Assembly: GCA_026545225.1 (NCBI GenBank) | Contig: CM048846.1 | Coordinates: forward strand, 37,707,501-37,771,500 | Length of the DNA: 64,000 bases | Direction: 5' to 3' | Origin: Cornus controversa | Lineage: Eukaryota; Streptophyta; Magnoliopsida; Cornales; Cornaceae | In this document: piece by piece, positions 48,319 through 60,248 of the stretch | Numbering within the stretch: position 1 is the stretch's first letter | How the letters are laid out: each line of letters starts with the position of its first letter | Translations under genes and position numbers: made by a program | Notes under the pieces: model-generated | Told to the model about the DNA's origin: nothing | The model's input: the letters and a program-made list of their open reading frames with translations, nothing else | Database searches by the model: none

Positions 48319-50372
48319 ATGAAATCTAGTATGAAAGAAGGTGGATCAATTCAGCAAACCCTTTTGTTTAATGGTTCAAATTATACTTTTTGGAAGTCTT
48401 GTATGGAAGCCTTTCTTAAATCTCAAGGTGAGAGAGTATAGATGTCTGTTGAGAATGTGGATATAAAATTCTTACCTCTACTAATGGTACTAGAGATGCC
48501 ATTGCAACTGTAGAGAAGGATAAGACAACTTGATTACCTGTTGCTGATGATGAAGCTAATAATAACAATAAGGGTTTATGTTAATTTTGTTGGTCCATCT
48601 GAATTTGATAGAATATCAACTTGTTCCACTTCAAAAGAAGCATGGGATATTCTACATGTAACTCATGAAAGTACTACCAAGGTAAGGAAATCAAAGTTAC
48701 AAATGCTAGAAACCAAGTTTGAAACAATTAGGCTGGATGAAGATAACATGTTTTCTGATTTTTATTCTAAGATTAATGATATTTTTTAAAATTATGCTAA
48801 CCTTGGTGAAAGAATTCCATCTTTTCAGATTGTCAGAAAAATCATGAGGTCACTTCTTGATAGGTTTCAAATTAAGTTGGAAGCCTTAGATGAGACTAGA
48901 GATGTTGATTCAATAGATGTTGCAGAATTAGTTGAATCTATTCCAGAATTAGTTGAATCTATTCAAACTTCTAAGATGAAATATCCAAAACTTCATAAAT
49001 AAATAAATAAATAATTGGCTTTAAAATCTTTAAAGGCTTCTAAGTCTTCAAATTTGTCAAATATTTCATATTCTTCAAAATCTGAAGTTGAAAATGTTGA
49101 AAGTTTTGAATATGATTCAGATAATGATGTTAAACTCCTAGCTAGAAAATTTAGGAAAATCCTTAAATATGAAAATGATAGAAATTTTAGGAAATCAAAT
49201 TCTTCTAAATTTTATAGTCAAGGCTCATCATCTAAAGATAAGAATAGGAAGGAAAAAGAAGTTGATGATTCTAAGGATTCTGAAATTACTTGTTGGACAT
49301 GTGGTGATAAAGTTCACACATCTACTCAATGTCCAAGTCCTAAGAAGAATAGTTTTAGTGCAAAGAAAAATTCGAAAGATAAAAAGAAAGCCATGGAAAC
49401 TATTATTTCTGAGTTTAATAGTGATTATCTGTTGAGAATAATACTATTACTTTTGTTGTTTTATTGAATGATGATACTTCTAATAATTCTTCTTCTAATG
49501 TAAGTGAAATAGAAAAGTATAAACCTCTAAGTCAAGTTGTGTTTAATGATTCTGAAGAAGAAAAAGAAGAACCAACCAATGACGAATTGTCCAAAGCTTT
49601 TGAGAAGTTGTTTACTGAAATTGTCAAAATCAAAAGTCAACCCTACAAAAAACAAGCTAAGTAGTTGGAGATGGTGAAAATTGAAAGAGAATCTCTGATA
49701 AAAGAAAGTGAGAAGATCCAGAAGAATATTGAAGAGAACAAATCAGAAATTCTGAATCTTCAAAGGAAAGTCAAGTTTATCAAAAGCGAGGTAAGTCAAG
49801 TTATTTCCGCAAGGGGTATTCTTGTTGCTAGAATTGATTTTTTTTTAGCCTGAATTGAAAAAAGTCACAAGAGAAATTAATGGCATTTACTTCTGGGTAG
49901 ATTAATCTTAATAACATGATTAGTGTTGGTAAGCCTATAGGAGATAAGACTAGATTAGCTTTTGTTGGGTCATCATCTAAGGGTCAAACTGTCTTTGTTA
50001 AACTCAAGAACTTATATTTGTCTACACCCAAACATAAGCTTCATGTTGAGTCATTGCATTCTAATGTTGTGTTCAATGTGCTTTAATTGTACTTTTTGTA
50101 GTAAACATGGACATAGTCAACACTATTGTTATAGGAAGAGAAAATATTCTAATTATGATTTTCATGTCCATAATTCTTTTGCTAAGAATGGGGTTTATGC
50201 TAGAAAGCCAAATAATTGGAACAAACCCAAAAATGCTAAAGCTAAAAAGAATTCAAATAAGAAAAAGAATGTTTCTATTTCTCCACAATATTTTTCTAAT
50301 AATTTACATATTAAAACAATTTGTACGAAAAAGGAAGATTTGGAGAATTTTGTATCTGTTGATATTATGTGA
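48319..50372 (+). pseudogene. SIRE-like copia gag, copy 1 (broken)
   Basis: The frame starts with ATG at 48319 (MKSSMKEGGSIQQTLLFNGS). It has a UBN2-type copia gag region (EFDRISTCSTSKEAWDILHV, LQMLETKFETIR), a first zinc knuckle CWTCGDKVHTSTQC (about 49291), a long Glu/Lys-rich coiled coil (about 49540-49800, e.g. LIKESEKIQKNIEENKSEI) and a second knuckle CTFCSKHGHSQHYC (about 50085). Two knuckles separated by a coiled coil are typical of SIRE/Maximus gag. Stops and shifts are many (first at TAG in the GERV context, near 48440, then a 2-base insertion). The last part lies in a tandem repeat. No protease follows. Confidence 0.8.
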
Positions 50373-50632
50373 TTTATTCCTACTAAGTCTTTGGGAGCAA
50401 AACCCCCTAACTGAGGTCATTAATAATTGGAACAAACCCAAAAATACTAAAGCTAAAAAGAATTCAATTAAAAAAAAGAATATTTCCGTTTCTCCACAAT
50501 GTTTTCCTAATGGTTTGCATATTAAAACAATTTGTACAAAAAAGGAAGATTTGGAGAATTTTGTATCTGTTGATATTATGTGATTTATTCTTAATAAGTC
50601 TTTGAGTGCAAAATCTCCTAAGTGAGGTCATT
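50211..50632 (+). repeat. 211-bp tandem duplication in the gag tail, copy 1
   Basis: AATAATTGGAACAAACCCAA begins both units (50211 and 50422). Each ends with a DIM stop (TGATTTATTC context) and AAGTGAGGTCATTA or a close variant. The same duplication, more decayed, is in gag copy 2 (about 57724-58130). Confidence 0.8.
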
Positions 50633-51890
50633 AGGATTTTTATAATCATGGATTGAGCTGATGTTCATTATTTGTTTTCTATTGGACCATATATTTTAGT
50701 GTAGGTTAGAATTTTACTTTTATGATAATTGTGTGAATGTGAAAATCATATTTTTTTAAGAAATAATGTGAATTATTTATATTTCAGTTTAAGTTCATTT
50801 TGATTTGTGAATGCATGATTGGGACACTTAGTTTATCAATACCTGAGTTTATAATCGAAGCATTGATGACTAATTTGCTTTATATATTTTTATTAGTGGT
50901 GAATCTTTTGAATCCATAAAATTTGTGCACTAGTCTAACTCTAAGAGAATTGATTGAAAACTAATGTGAAGTTGACTGTAGTATGTTATATGAGTAACAT
51001 TGAGGGCTTAAATGATCAATAAAAAAATGAAAGTAAAATATTTTATTTTTATTGAGTAGAAAATGAAAAGAATTGCTGAAAATCTAAGACAAAAAGAAAA
51101 AAAATGCTAGATTCAGGATTTGTTCAAAACTACCACTATGAAATAAATCTTCAATGAGATGTCTTTTAAAAGAAGCTATTTTGGGAAAATAACTAGCTTC
51201 TTGTAAGAGTAAAAGTCATCATCTTAGAAATAAAATCAAAAATAAAATTCAATAAAATTATTTGATCATGTGTGGTTTCATTTTTGTTATCATCCAATAT
51301 ATTTTAGAAGATGAATCAAAGAAATTTGATTAATTTTTGATAAAGTTATATAGCACACACACATATGGATTTAGTAGATGAATTTCTAAATTTTAATAAA
51401 TATTGTGTATTGAAAATTGTGTCATGATCATGGAATTAAGTATGAATTTTGTTGGCAAATTTATAGGTTTTAAAATTGTGCTTTTGTGAATTTTCTTGAA
51501 TTTTTCTAAAAATTTTAGAACTCATTATTATTTTATGTGAAAAACTGATTTTAATGATTCTATGATTATTTTATTTTATTTTACTTTCACATAATTAAAA
51601 ATTCAAAAAGATTTTCCTATTTTCAGATCTTTAGGAATTTATTTTTCATTTTCATGCATTTTTATCATTTTATTTAAGAAAATTGTATTGAGGGTGGCTA
51701 GTCAAAATAGGTCAACATGCCAATTTAACCAAGCTGGACCGGTCCAAGCTCAGCCAAAGTGGCTTTTTAAGTGCATATGTGTACATTATGTTCATAACTC
51801 ACTTTTATCTCTCTAAGTATGCACTCTCCATCTTTTATGTGTCTTTTCTTTCCAACTTTCAACATACTTTGTGCATGATATATAAATCAT
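50633..51890. other. Non-coding tail of gag arm 1
   Basis: It matches 58140-59396. AT-rich with stops in all frames. It includes GCTGGACCGGTCCAAGC at about 51729. The similarity to arm 2 stops after TATAAATCAT at 51890. Confidence 0.7.
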
Positions 51891-53600
51891 GCATATCTAT
51901 GTATGATTGTATGTACATAAATACTTATCTATATACGTTTATATACGGAAAATGTTTTTCTTTGTTAAAAGAGAGAGTGCCCACCTGTTAGACATACATG
52001 TAAATTATGTGTCATATTAATTAGGGCCTAAAGTTAAGTTGTATGAAAATCTTTAGATATGATTAGAGAGTCATAAAAATAAGAAAATGTTTTTTTGGTT
52101 TCCTCTTTTATCTTGTTTTGTATTTAGGTTGTATTTGTTGTAATAGGAGAAAAAAGAAAAGAAAAGAAAAGAAATAATAACATTAGTTATGAGAGAAAAT
52201 AAAAGAATAGAAAGAAGAACCTCTTGGTGTGTTTGTTTGATTTATAGTGAAAAGAAAAAAAAAATGGGAGGACTATTCTATTTTGTGAGTGACATGGATA
52301 TAATTGGAGTTCACTTTTTATAAATAAGTAAATAAATAATTTGGGGGCAAAAAAATTAATTCCAAAAAGTTGGAATGATTATTCATCTTTTAATCCATGG
52401 AATGCTCATTAAATTTTCATCTCAAATTAAAATAAAATAACTTGAGACAAAAAAAAAATTTCCTTTTGATATTCTAGCCTCAACAGTTGTCTCCCAGTGT
52501 TCATCGCATCCACTAGTGATCAGTCTTGTAACTATAATGAGCTAGGAATCACGAACATACTTTATAGGATGATTTGGGATTTGGGGTTGTCCTGTGTTGT
52601 TGTTCCACTTCTTCCGCAGCAAAGATGAGAGAGAGAGAGAGAGAGTGACTGAGAAGAATACCTCCAATTTAGAGCACAACCAGGATTGGTTGCTTGAAGA
52701 GTCTGGTGGGTGTGGTAGAGAGTTTAACAAATGAGAATAACCATTTCATTCCTTAATCATTTCATGTTTGAAACTAAACAGTAAGAATTGTCATTCTATT
52801 TCTTTTTCATTCTTATTCTATTTTTACTTAGCATTATATTCTCATTTCAGTCTATTCCGACGCACCAAACGTAACTTTATTTTCATTAAAACAAACTGGG
52901 CCGTAGTCATGAGTGAAAATATGTGCATTTAGAAACTAACCTTTATCACAAAGATGAAATAGTAGATTCTTAGGCAAATAGATGGATATATATAAGGTTG
53001 CATATGCATCGAACAAGATCGAAAACAAATGCTTTACTTTGGTCATTGTCGAGGGGAAAAAGAAAAGAAAAAACTATACTTGTAATGACATGTTTAAATT
53101 TGACATTTTTAACTGATGCTCCATAGCTATATATAGGCAGCCATCATTGGGCTATTCGATTAATATTTAAGTTATGTATAGATTTTTAACATGCAATCCA
53201 CGCTTATCACTAGTAAAATATATTAGTATAATATATTAGTATTGATGGGGTAATTGATTTCAATAATGACACGTATAGCATGAAGATCGTGGACTACGTG
53301 ACGTGGACAGAAAATATACTTTGATGAGACTTCTCTCTCTAGGATAAGTATGAGGAATTGAAGAATTAGTCTCCCATTTGATCACATTCCCAATGGGTCG
53401 CTATAAAGACAGAAACGGTCCATGTATTAGGTACGCGATTGATACCCTTTAATTTCCTATACAGTTTTTAAAGCTTCTTCGATATCTAACTTGATCGTTG
53501 GAGTGTAGTCAGTCGGCACCGCCTGGTCCCCTTCCAATTACTCTTGGTTTATCTCTTTACAGGTTGGCGTTTGACTAGTCCAAGGGTGGATTTGCACTTC
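51891..53600. other. Foreign segment, left part (probable gypsy LTR and older scraps)
   Basis: No similarity to the rest of the host element. It has a GA run (52628-52645), a MITE-like end CGACGCACCAAACGTAAC (about 52859), and a TATA-like GCTATATATAGGC at about 53127, which with the primer site at 53606 suggests that the last few hundred bases are a gypsy 5' LTR. The LTR start was not located. Confidence 0.4.
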
Positions 53601-53605
53601 ATTAG

Positions 53606-53623
53606 TTGGCGCTGTTTGTGGGA
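53606..53623 (+). other. Gypsy-type primer binding site
   Basis: TTGGCGCTGTTTGTGGGAA resembles the TTGGCGCCGTCTGTGGGAA string found just after the 5' LTR of many plant Ty3/gypsy elements. It lies 54-72 bp before the gag ATG at 53677. Confidence 0.6.
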
Positions 53624-53676
53624 AACGAACCCACGAACTGGACTCTTGTCCCACCTAAAAGCATAAAAGAATCATA

Positions 53677-55770
53677 ATGCACCTACGATCTAGGCTAGAG
53701 ACCGCAGTCGTACAAGAGACTCCTGTCGGGCAGGATCCTCCCGCTGCACAAAATTCACCTGCCTCCCCAGATCACCCCAATCATAGTATTCCGATAGTAG
53801 GAGAAGGGAGAATGCAGCCTTCTGGTCAGGGAGACTTTCTTGGGGCACATCCTAGAGTCCCAAACAATCCCGAGCGAGTCACAGCGTTGGAATATCAGGT
53901 CCAGAATTTGACTCAAAGTCTAGCTCAGGTACTCTAACAAAATGCGGTAATCCTGCAATGCCTTCTTCCTGTAGAGCCCGTGCCATCACGGAGTCATCTT
54001 ATGTCGGTTGATCTAGAAGGGGATGGCACAAGGTGAGGCAATAAAATACCAGCAAAAGGCGCAGCCCAAAGCTAAGTGAGAAGTGATCGAGAGAGAGCAA
54101 ATCCAACTCACTCAATCCCGTAAGAGAGACCCTGTACCTAAGGGGATTTGGGGTTTATAGCCCATACCTATGGAGACTTAGGGAACCCAAGAGAGGTTGC
54201 CTATTATAACTTGGAGATGTAGGACCTCAGAGCCAAAGTAGAAAGCATGGCTCACGCCATGAAAGGGAAAGGCCCTGCTACAGTGGAGGATCTAGTTCAG
54301 CAAACTAACCTCCCTTTCTCTAGTGGGGTAATGAATTGTCCATTATCCAGCTAGTTCAAGATGCCCACCCTTGAAAGCTTTGATGGGACCAAAGACCCGC
54401 TGGATCATCTTGAGACTTACAAGGCTCTGATGCACCTCTAATGAGTACCGGTTGAAATATTGTGCAGAGCCTTTCTTACTACATTAAAGGGTTCAACCCG
54501 GTCATGGTTTAACAGTCCGAAGTCGACATCTATATGTACCTTCAAAGAACTAAGCCAACTATTTGTAGGCTACTTTATTGCCACCTGAAGGCACAGAAAG
54601 TCTGCCACCTACCTCTTTAATGTAAGACAAACCAAGGGGGAGTCATTACGAGACTTCATCAACCGGTTTAACAGGGAGATGTTGCAAATCGATGCTCTGG
54701 ATGACAAGGTGACAGTTATCACATTTATGGGAGGATTCTTGCCTTCAAAATTCCTGTACTCAATATCCAAGCACCCCTAGAAAGCATGTCCGAGTTGCTC
54801 ATGAGGGCCCAAAAATACATGAACGTAGAGGATGCCCTTGATGCAAGGAGAGAGAAAGGAAAAGGTGATAAAGAGGCAGATAGGAAAAGGGGAGGACAAT
54901 CCAGCAAGGATAAGAGAGATTCCAAATATGGTAGAGTTTTATGGGAGCAAAGTGATAAAGCTTCGCGGCGTGATAGGGGGTTCAATACCTTTACCCCTCT
55001 GAATACGTCGATAAGCCAAATCCTCCTTCACATTCAAAATGACCCAACTGTGGCATGGCCCCCAAAGTTGAGAATCGACCCCTCCAAGAGATCCTAGGAT
55101 AAGTATTGCAGGTTTCATTGTGACCACAAGCACGACATGGATGAGTGAATAGACTTGAAAAGGCAAATTAAAAGTCTAATCCGAAGAGGCCAGCTACGGA
55201 GATTTGTAGCAGGTGATGATAGGAGAGCACAAGACCGTCCACGTGACAGTAAAGAAGATAACACTCGAAAGAATCCCCTGTTAGGGGAGATTAGAGTTAT
55301 CTTCGAAGGGTTTGGGGGGGGGCGGAGAATCCAATACGATTCGTAAAGTGCATACAAGGAAAGCCAGAAGATTTTTTGAAGTAAGCGAGGTGAGCCAATT
55401 ACCCTCCAAATGCCCTCAACTGATGATCAGATAATCACTTTCTCAGAGGATGATGCAAGGGGAGTTCAACAACCTCATGATGATGTCCTCGTAGTTAAAC
55501 TAGTAATTGCCAATTTCACAATAAGGCGAGTATTGGTTGAATGACAGTTCTGTTGACATCCTGTTTGTGGGAGCCTTCGACCAAATGAGGATTGAGAGGG
55601 AAAAACTCAAGCCCACTAAATCCCTACTGGTTGAGTTCTCTGGAGAGAAACTTCTCCCACTTGGTATAGTAGACATTTCGGTCACCGCAGGTGCAAATCC
55701 TAAGCAGGTCACTAAGATGGAGACCTTCTTTGTGGTAGACTGCCCAACTACATACAATGTCATTATAGGA
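53677..55770 (+). pseudogene. Captured Ty3/gypsy gag and truncated protease
   Basis: It starts MHLRSRLETAVVQ (53677). After stops there follow retrotransposon-gag words (LESFDGTKDPLDHLETYKA about 54370; LSQLFVGYFIA and SLRDFINRFNREMLQIDALD about 54550-54710), a basic Lys/Arg/Asp-rich stretch (54830-54950), CRFHCDHKHDMDE (about 55109) and DLKRQIKSLIRRGQLRRFVA (about 55154). A protease-like region follows with SSVDILFVGAFDQM and FFVVDCPTTYNVIIGR (to about 55770). The catalytic D-T/S-G is not kept (it reads LNDSSVD). Sequence changes at once after the G-R to the copia gag leader. Reverse transcriptase and later domains were never captured or were lost. Confidence 0.75.
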
Positions 55771-58700
55771 AGAGTAGTGTTCTCTAATTTGTTAGTAGTT
55801 TCTTGCGAAAGTAATTTTAAAAATTAAAAATTATTTTTGTTTTCAAAAATCATCATGGAATCTAGTATGAAAGAAGGTGGATCGATTCAGCAAACTCTTT
55901 TGTTTAATGATTCAAATTATACTTTTTAGAAGTCTCGCATGAAAGCCTTTCTTAAATCTCAAGGTGAGAGAATATGGATATCTGTTGAGAATGGATATAA
56001 AATTCTTACCTCTACTATTGGTACTAGAGATGTCATTGCAACTGTAGAGAAGGATAAGGCAACTTGGTTACTTGCTAAGGATGATGAAGCTAATACTAAC
56101 GATAAGGATTTATGCAGTATATTTAATTATGTTGTTCCATCTAAATTTGATAGAATCTCAGCTTGTTCCACTTCAAAAGAAGTATGGGATATTCTACAAG
56201 TAACTCATGAATGTACTACCAAGGTAAGAAAATCAAAGTTACAAATGCTAGAAACCAAGTTTGAAACAATTAGGATAATTGAAGATAAGATATTTTTTTT
56301 TTATTCTAAGCTTAATGATATTGTTCAAAATTGGGCTAACCTTGGTGAAAGAATTCCATCCTTTTAGATTGCCAAAAAAATCACGAGGACACTTCTTGAT
56401 AGGTTTCAAACTAAGTTGGAAGCCTTAGATGAGACTAGAAATGTTGATTCAATAGATGTTGCAGAATCAGTTGAATCTACTCAAAATTTTGAGATAGAAT
56501 ATCGAAAACGTAATAAATAAATAAATAAATAATTGGCTTTAAAATCTTTAAAAGCTTCTAAGTCTTCAAATTTATCAAATATTTCAAAATTTCAAAACCT
56601 GAAGTTGAAAAGGTTGAAAGTTTTTAATATGATTCAGATAATGACGTTGCACTCCTAGTTAGGAAATTTAGAAAAATCCTTAAATATGAAAATGATAGAA
56701 ATCTTATGAAAGGAAATTCTTCTAAATTTCATAGTCAAGGCTCATTATCTAAAGATAAGGATAGAAAGGAAAAAAAAGTTGATGACTCCAAGGATTCTGA
56801 AACTACTTGTTGGACATGTGGTGGTAAAGTTCACACATCTACTTAATGTCCAAGTCCTAAGAAGAATAGCTTTAGTGCAAAGAAAAATTTGAAAGATAAA
56901 AAGAAAGTTATTGAAGCTATTATTTCTAAGTCTGATAGTGATTCTTCTGTTGAGAATGATACTATTACTTTTGTTGTTTTATTGAATGATGATACTACTA
57001 ATAATTCTTCTTCTGATGTAGGTGAAATAGAAAAGTATAAACCTCTAAGCCAAGTTGTGTTTGATGATTTTGAGGAAGAAAAAGAAGAACCAACCAACAA
57101 AGAATTGTCTAATGCTTTTGAGAAGTTGTTTACTAAAATTGTTAAACTCAAAAGACCCCACAAAAAGCAAACTAAGCAATTGGAGATGGTGGAAATTGAA
57201 AAAGAATCTCTAATAAAAGAAAGTGAGAAGATCCAAAAGAATATTGAAGAGAACAAATCAAAAATTCCGAATCTTCAAAGAAAAGTCAAGTTTATCGAAA
57301 GCTAGGTAAGTCAAGTTATTTCTACTAGGGATACTCTTGTTACTAGAATTAATTTTTTTGAGCCTGAATTGAAAAAGTCACAAGAGAAATTAATTGCATT
57401 TACTTCTGGGTAGATTAAGCTTGATAACATGATTATTATTGGTAAGCCTGTAGGAGATAAGACTATACTAAGTTTTGTTAGGTCATTATCTAAGGGTCAA
57501 ACTGTCTTTGTTAAACCCAAGAACATAAATTTGTTTACACCCAAACATAAGCTTCATGTTGAGTCATTGCATACTAATGTTGTGTTTAATGTGCTTTAAT
57601 TGTACTTTTTGTGGTAAACATGGACATAGTCAACACTATTGTTATAGGAAGAGAAAATATTATAATTCTGATTTTCATGTCCATAATTCTTTTGCTAAGA
57701 ATGGGGTTCATGCTAGAAAGTCAAATAATTGGAACAAACCCAAAAATGCTAAAGATAAAAAGAATTCAAATAAGAAAAAGAATGTTTCTCTTTCTCCACA
57801 ATATTTTCCTAATAGTTTGCATATTAAAAAAATTTGTATGAAAAAGGAAGGTTTAGAGAATTTTGTGTCTGTTGATATTATGTGATTTATTCCTAATAAG
57901 TCTTTGGGTGCAAAATCCCCTAACTGAAGTTATTAAAAAGAACTAAAGCTAAAGAGAATTCAAATAAGAAAAAGAATGTTTCTGATTCTCCACAATATTT
58001 TCCTAATAGTTTGCATATTAAAACAATTTGTATGAAAAAGGAATATTTGGAGAATTTTGTGTTTGTTGATATTATGTGATTTATTCCTAATAAGTCTTTG
58101 GGTGCAAAATCCCCTAACTGAGGTCATTAGAATTTTTATGATCATGGATTAAGCTGATGTGCATTATTTGTTTTCTATTGGACCATATCTTTTAGTGTAG
58201 GTTAGAATTTTATTTTTATGATAATTGTGTTAATGTGACAATCATCTTTGTCTATGAAATAATGTGAATTATTTATATTTTAGTTTAACTTCATTTTAAT
58301 TTGTGAATGCATGATTGGGACACTTAGTTTATCAATGGATAAAGTACTTGAGTTTATAATCTAAGCATTGATGAGTAATTTGCTCTATTTATTTTTATTT
58401 AGTGGTGAATCTTTTGAATCCATACAATTTGTGCACTAGTCCAATTTTGAGAGAATTGATTGAAAACTAATGTGAAGTTGACTAGAATATATTATATGAG
58501 TAACATTGAGGGCTTAAATGATCAATAAAAAATGAAAAGAAAATATTCTATTTTTATTGAGCATAAAAAGAAAAAAATGAAAAGAATTGCTGAAAATCTA
58601 AGACAAAAAGATAAAAAGGCTACATTCGGGATTTGTTCGAAGCTACTACTACGACATAAATATTCAATGAGATGTTTTTTAAAATAAGTTAGTTTGAGAA

Positions 58701-59396
58701 AGTAGCTAATTGCTTGTAAGAGTGAAAGTCATCGTCTTAAAAATAAAATCAAAAATGAAATTCAATAAAATTATTTGATCATGTGTGATTTTATTTTCTT
58801 ACCATCCATTGTGTTTTAGAAGATGAATCAAAAAAATTTGATTAATTTTTGATAAAGTTCGATAGCACGCACAGATATGAATTTAGTAGATGAATTTTTA
58901 AATTTTAATAAATATTGTGTATTGGAAATTGTGTCATGACCATGGAATTAAGTATGGATTTTGTTGGCAAATTTCTGGGTTTTAAAATTGTGCTTTTGTG
59001 AATTTTCTTGAATTTTTTTGAAAATTTTAGAACTCATTATTATTTTATGTGAAAAAACTAATTTTAATGATCGTATAATTATTTTATTTTATTTTACTTT
59101 CACATAAATAAAAATCCAAAAAGATTTTCCTATTTTCAGATTTTTAGGATTTTTTTTTCATGCATTTTTATCATTTTGTTTAAGAAAATCTCATTGAGGG
59201 TGGCTGGTCAAAATTGGTCAACAGGCCAATTTAACCAAGTTGGACCGGTCCAAGCTTGGCCAAAGTGGTTTTTTAAGTGCATATGTGTGCATTGTGTTTA
59301 TAACTCACTTTTATCTCTCTAAGTATGCACTCTCCATCTTTTATGTGTCTTTTCTTTCCAACTTTCAACATACTTTGTGCTTGATATATAAATCAT
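55771..59396 (+). repeat. Internal direct repeat, arm 2
   Basis: About 3.63 kb, colinear with arm 1 (48242-51890, about 3.65 kb) from AGAGTAGTGTTCT to TATAAATCAT. By eye about 90 percent identical in the gag part. It starts 7 bases inside what would be the primer-site region of arm 1 and lacks the primer site itself. Confidence 0.85.
55855..57885 (+). pseudogene. SIRE-like copia gag, copy 2 (broken)
   Basis: The frame starts with ATG at 55855 (MESSMKEGGSIQQTLLFNDS) and hits TAG at 55927-55929 where copy 1 keeps TGG. Gag words follow: SQGERIWISVENGYKILTS, SKFDRISACSTSKEVWDILQ and LQMLETKFETIR (to 56367). Then a first knuckle CWTCGGKVHTST followed by a stop at the last Cys position (about 56845), a coiled coil (56990-57305) and the second knuckle CTFCGKHGHSQHYC (about 57601). 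The breaks differ from those in copy 1, so the copies decayed separately. The AATAA-type short repeat after the UBN2 region (about 56513) is shared with copy 1 and interrupts both. Confidence 0.8.
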
Positions 59397-60236
59397 ATTG
59401 GTTTGATTTTGTGATTGATTCTAACTTAAAATTGGTGGAAATGATTGATCTTTGGAGGATTTGTGTTGATTTTGGTAGATTTCGTAAACAAAGTTTCATT
59501 CAAGCTTGTGTTTTCAAATGTTGCATTCATGGTGTCTTTGATTAGGTTGCATGTTTATTTTATGGATATTATAGTTGTGCTTGGTTCATATTTTTGTGAA
59601 CTTTAATGCAACTTCCAATATATGGAGTTACATAATATGTTTAGACCAATGACATCTTTTTGATAGATGTTGATATCTAGCTTCTATTCTTTTGGCAATG
59701 CTTGTTTTAGACATAATATCTTTAGATGTTTTGTTTCTAGAATGCTTTGATATGCTTAATAATTCTCCATACTAATTTTAGTACTCTTGGTTACAAGTTT
59801 TTAATTGAGTTCATGTTCTCTTTATCTCACTTAATCATTTTCTGACAGTTTTTCTCTTGTTTTCATTTCTTTTTACTTTATCAATTTATTCCAAAAAGGG
59901 GGAGACATATATGTTTCTTTGATTGATATATAAGAGACTATATGGGAGAGAACTATTATATTTTATTCTTTATATGATTAAGGGGGAGTTGATTTTATGA
60001 TCTTGATATCATTATATTTTTTTAATTAAACTTTCACGAGTAGTGTTACTTGCATGATGTGTAAATTTTACAAGTTTTTGAAAAACACTACATATGAAGC
60101 TTAGAAGCTTGCTAGTGATGCTCTGAGATATTCAATTTATATTCCTTTGTATTTTGGGATGTTTAAAACATATTGAAATCTGATTTTTCAGTGGTTGGAT
60201 TATGATTGTCTAGGTTGATTTTGTCACGAAATTGCC
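57886..60236. other. Tail of gag arm 2 and unique 3' internal region
   Basis: 58140-59396 repeats the arm 1 tail, with TTGGACCGGTCCAAGC at about 59239. 59397-60236 is present only once. It holds two extra purine tracts, AAAAAGGGGGAGA (about 59893) and TTAAGGGGGAG (about 59978), before the real polypurine tract; repeated GGGGGAG tracts are also known from SIRE elements. A short unbroken frame at 59240-59545 has no recognised domain. Confidence 0.65.
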
Positions 60237-60247
60237 AAAGGGGGAGA
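60237..60247 (+). other. Polypurine tract
   Basis: AAAGGGGGAGA directly before the 3' LTR start TGTGAAG, as in SIRE-type copia elements. Confidence 0.8.
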
Positions 60248-60248
60248 T

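Noticed and set aside
56843..57256. 137-residue minus-strand Phe/Ser-rich ORF
   Set aside because: Antisense of the Lys/Glu-rich coiled coil of gag copy 2; the plus-strand reading has the family match.
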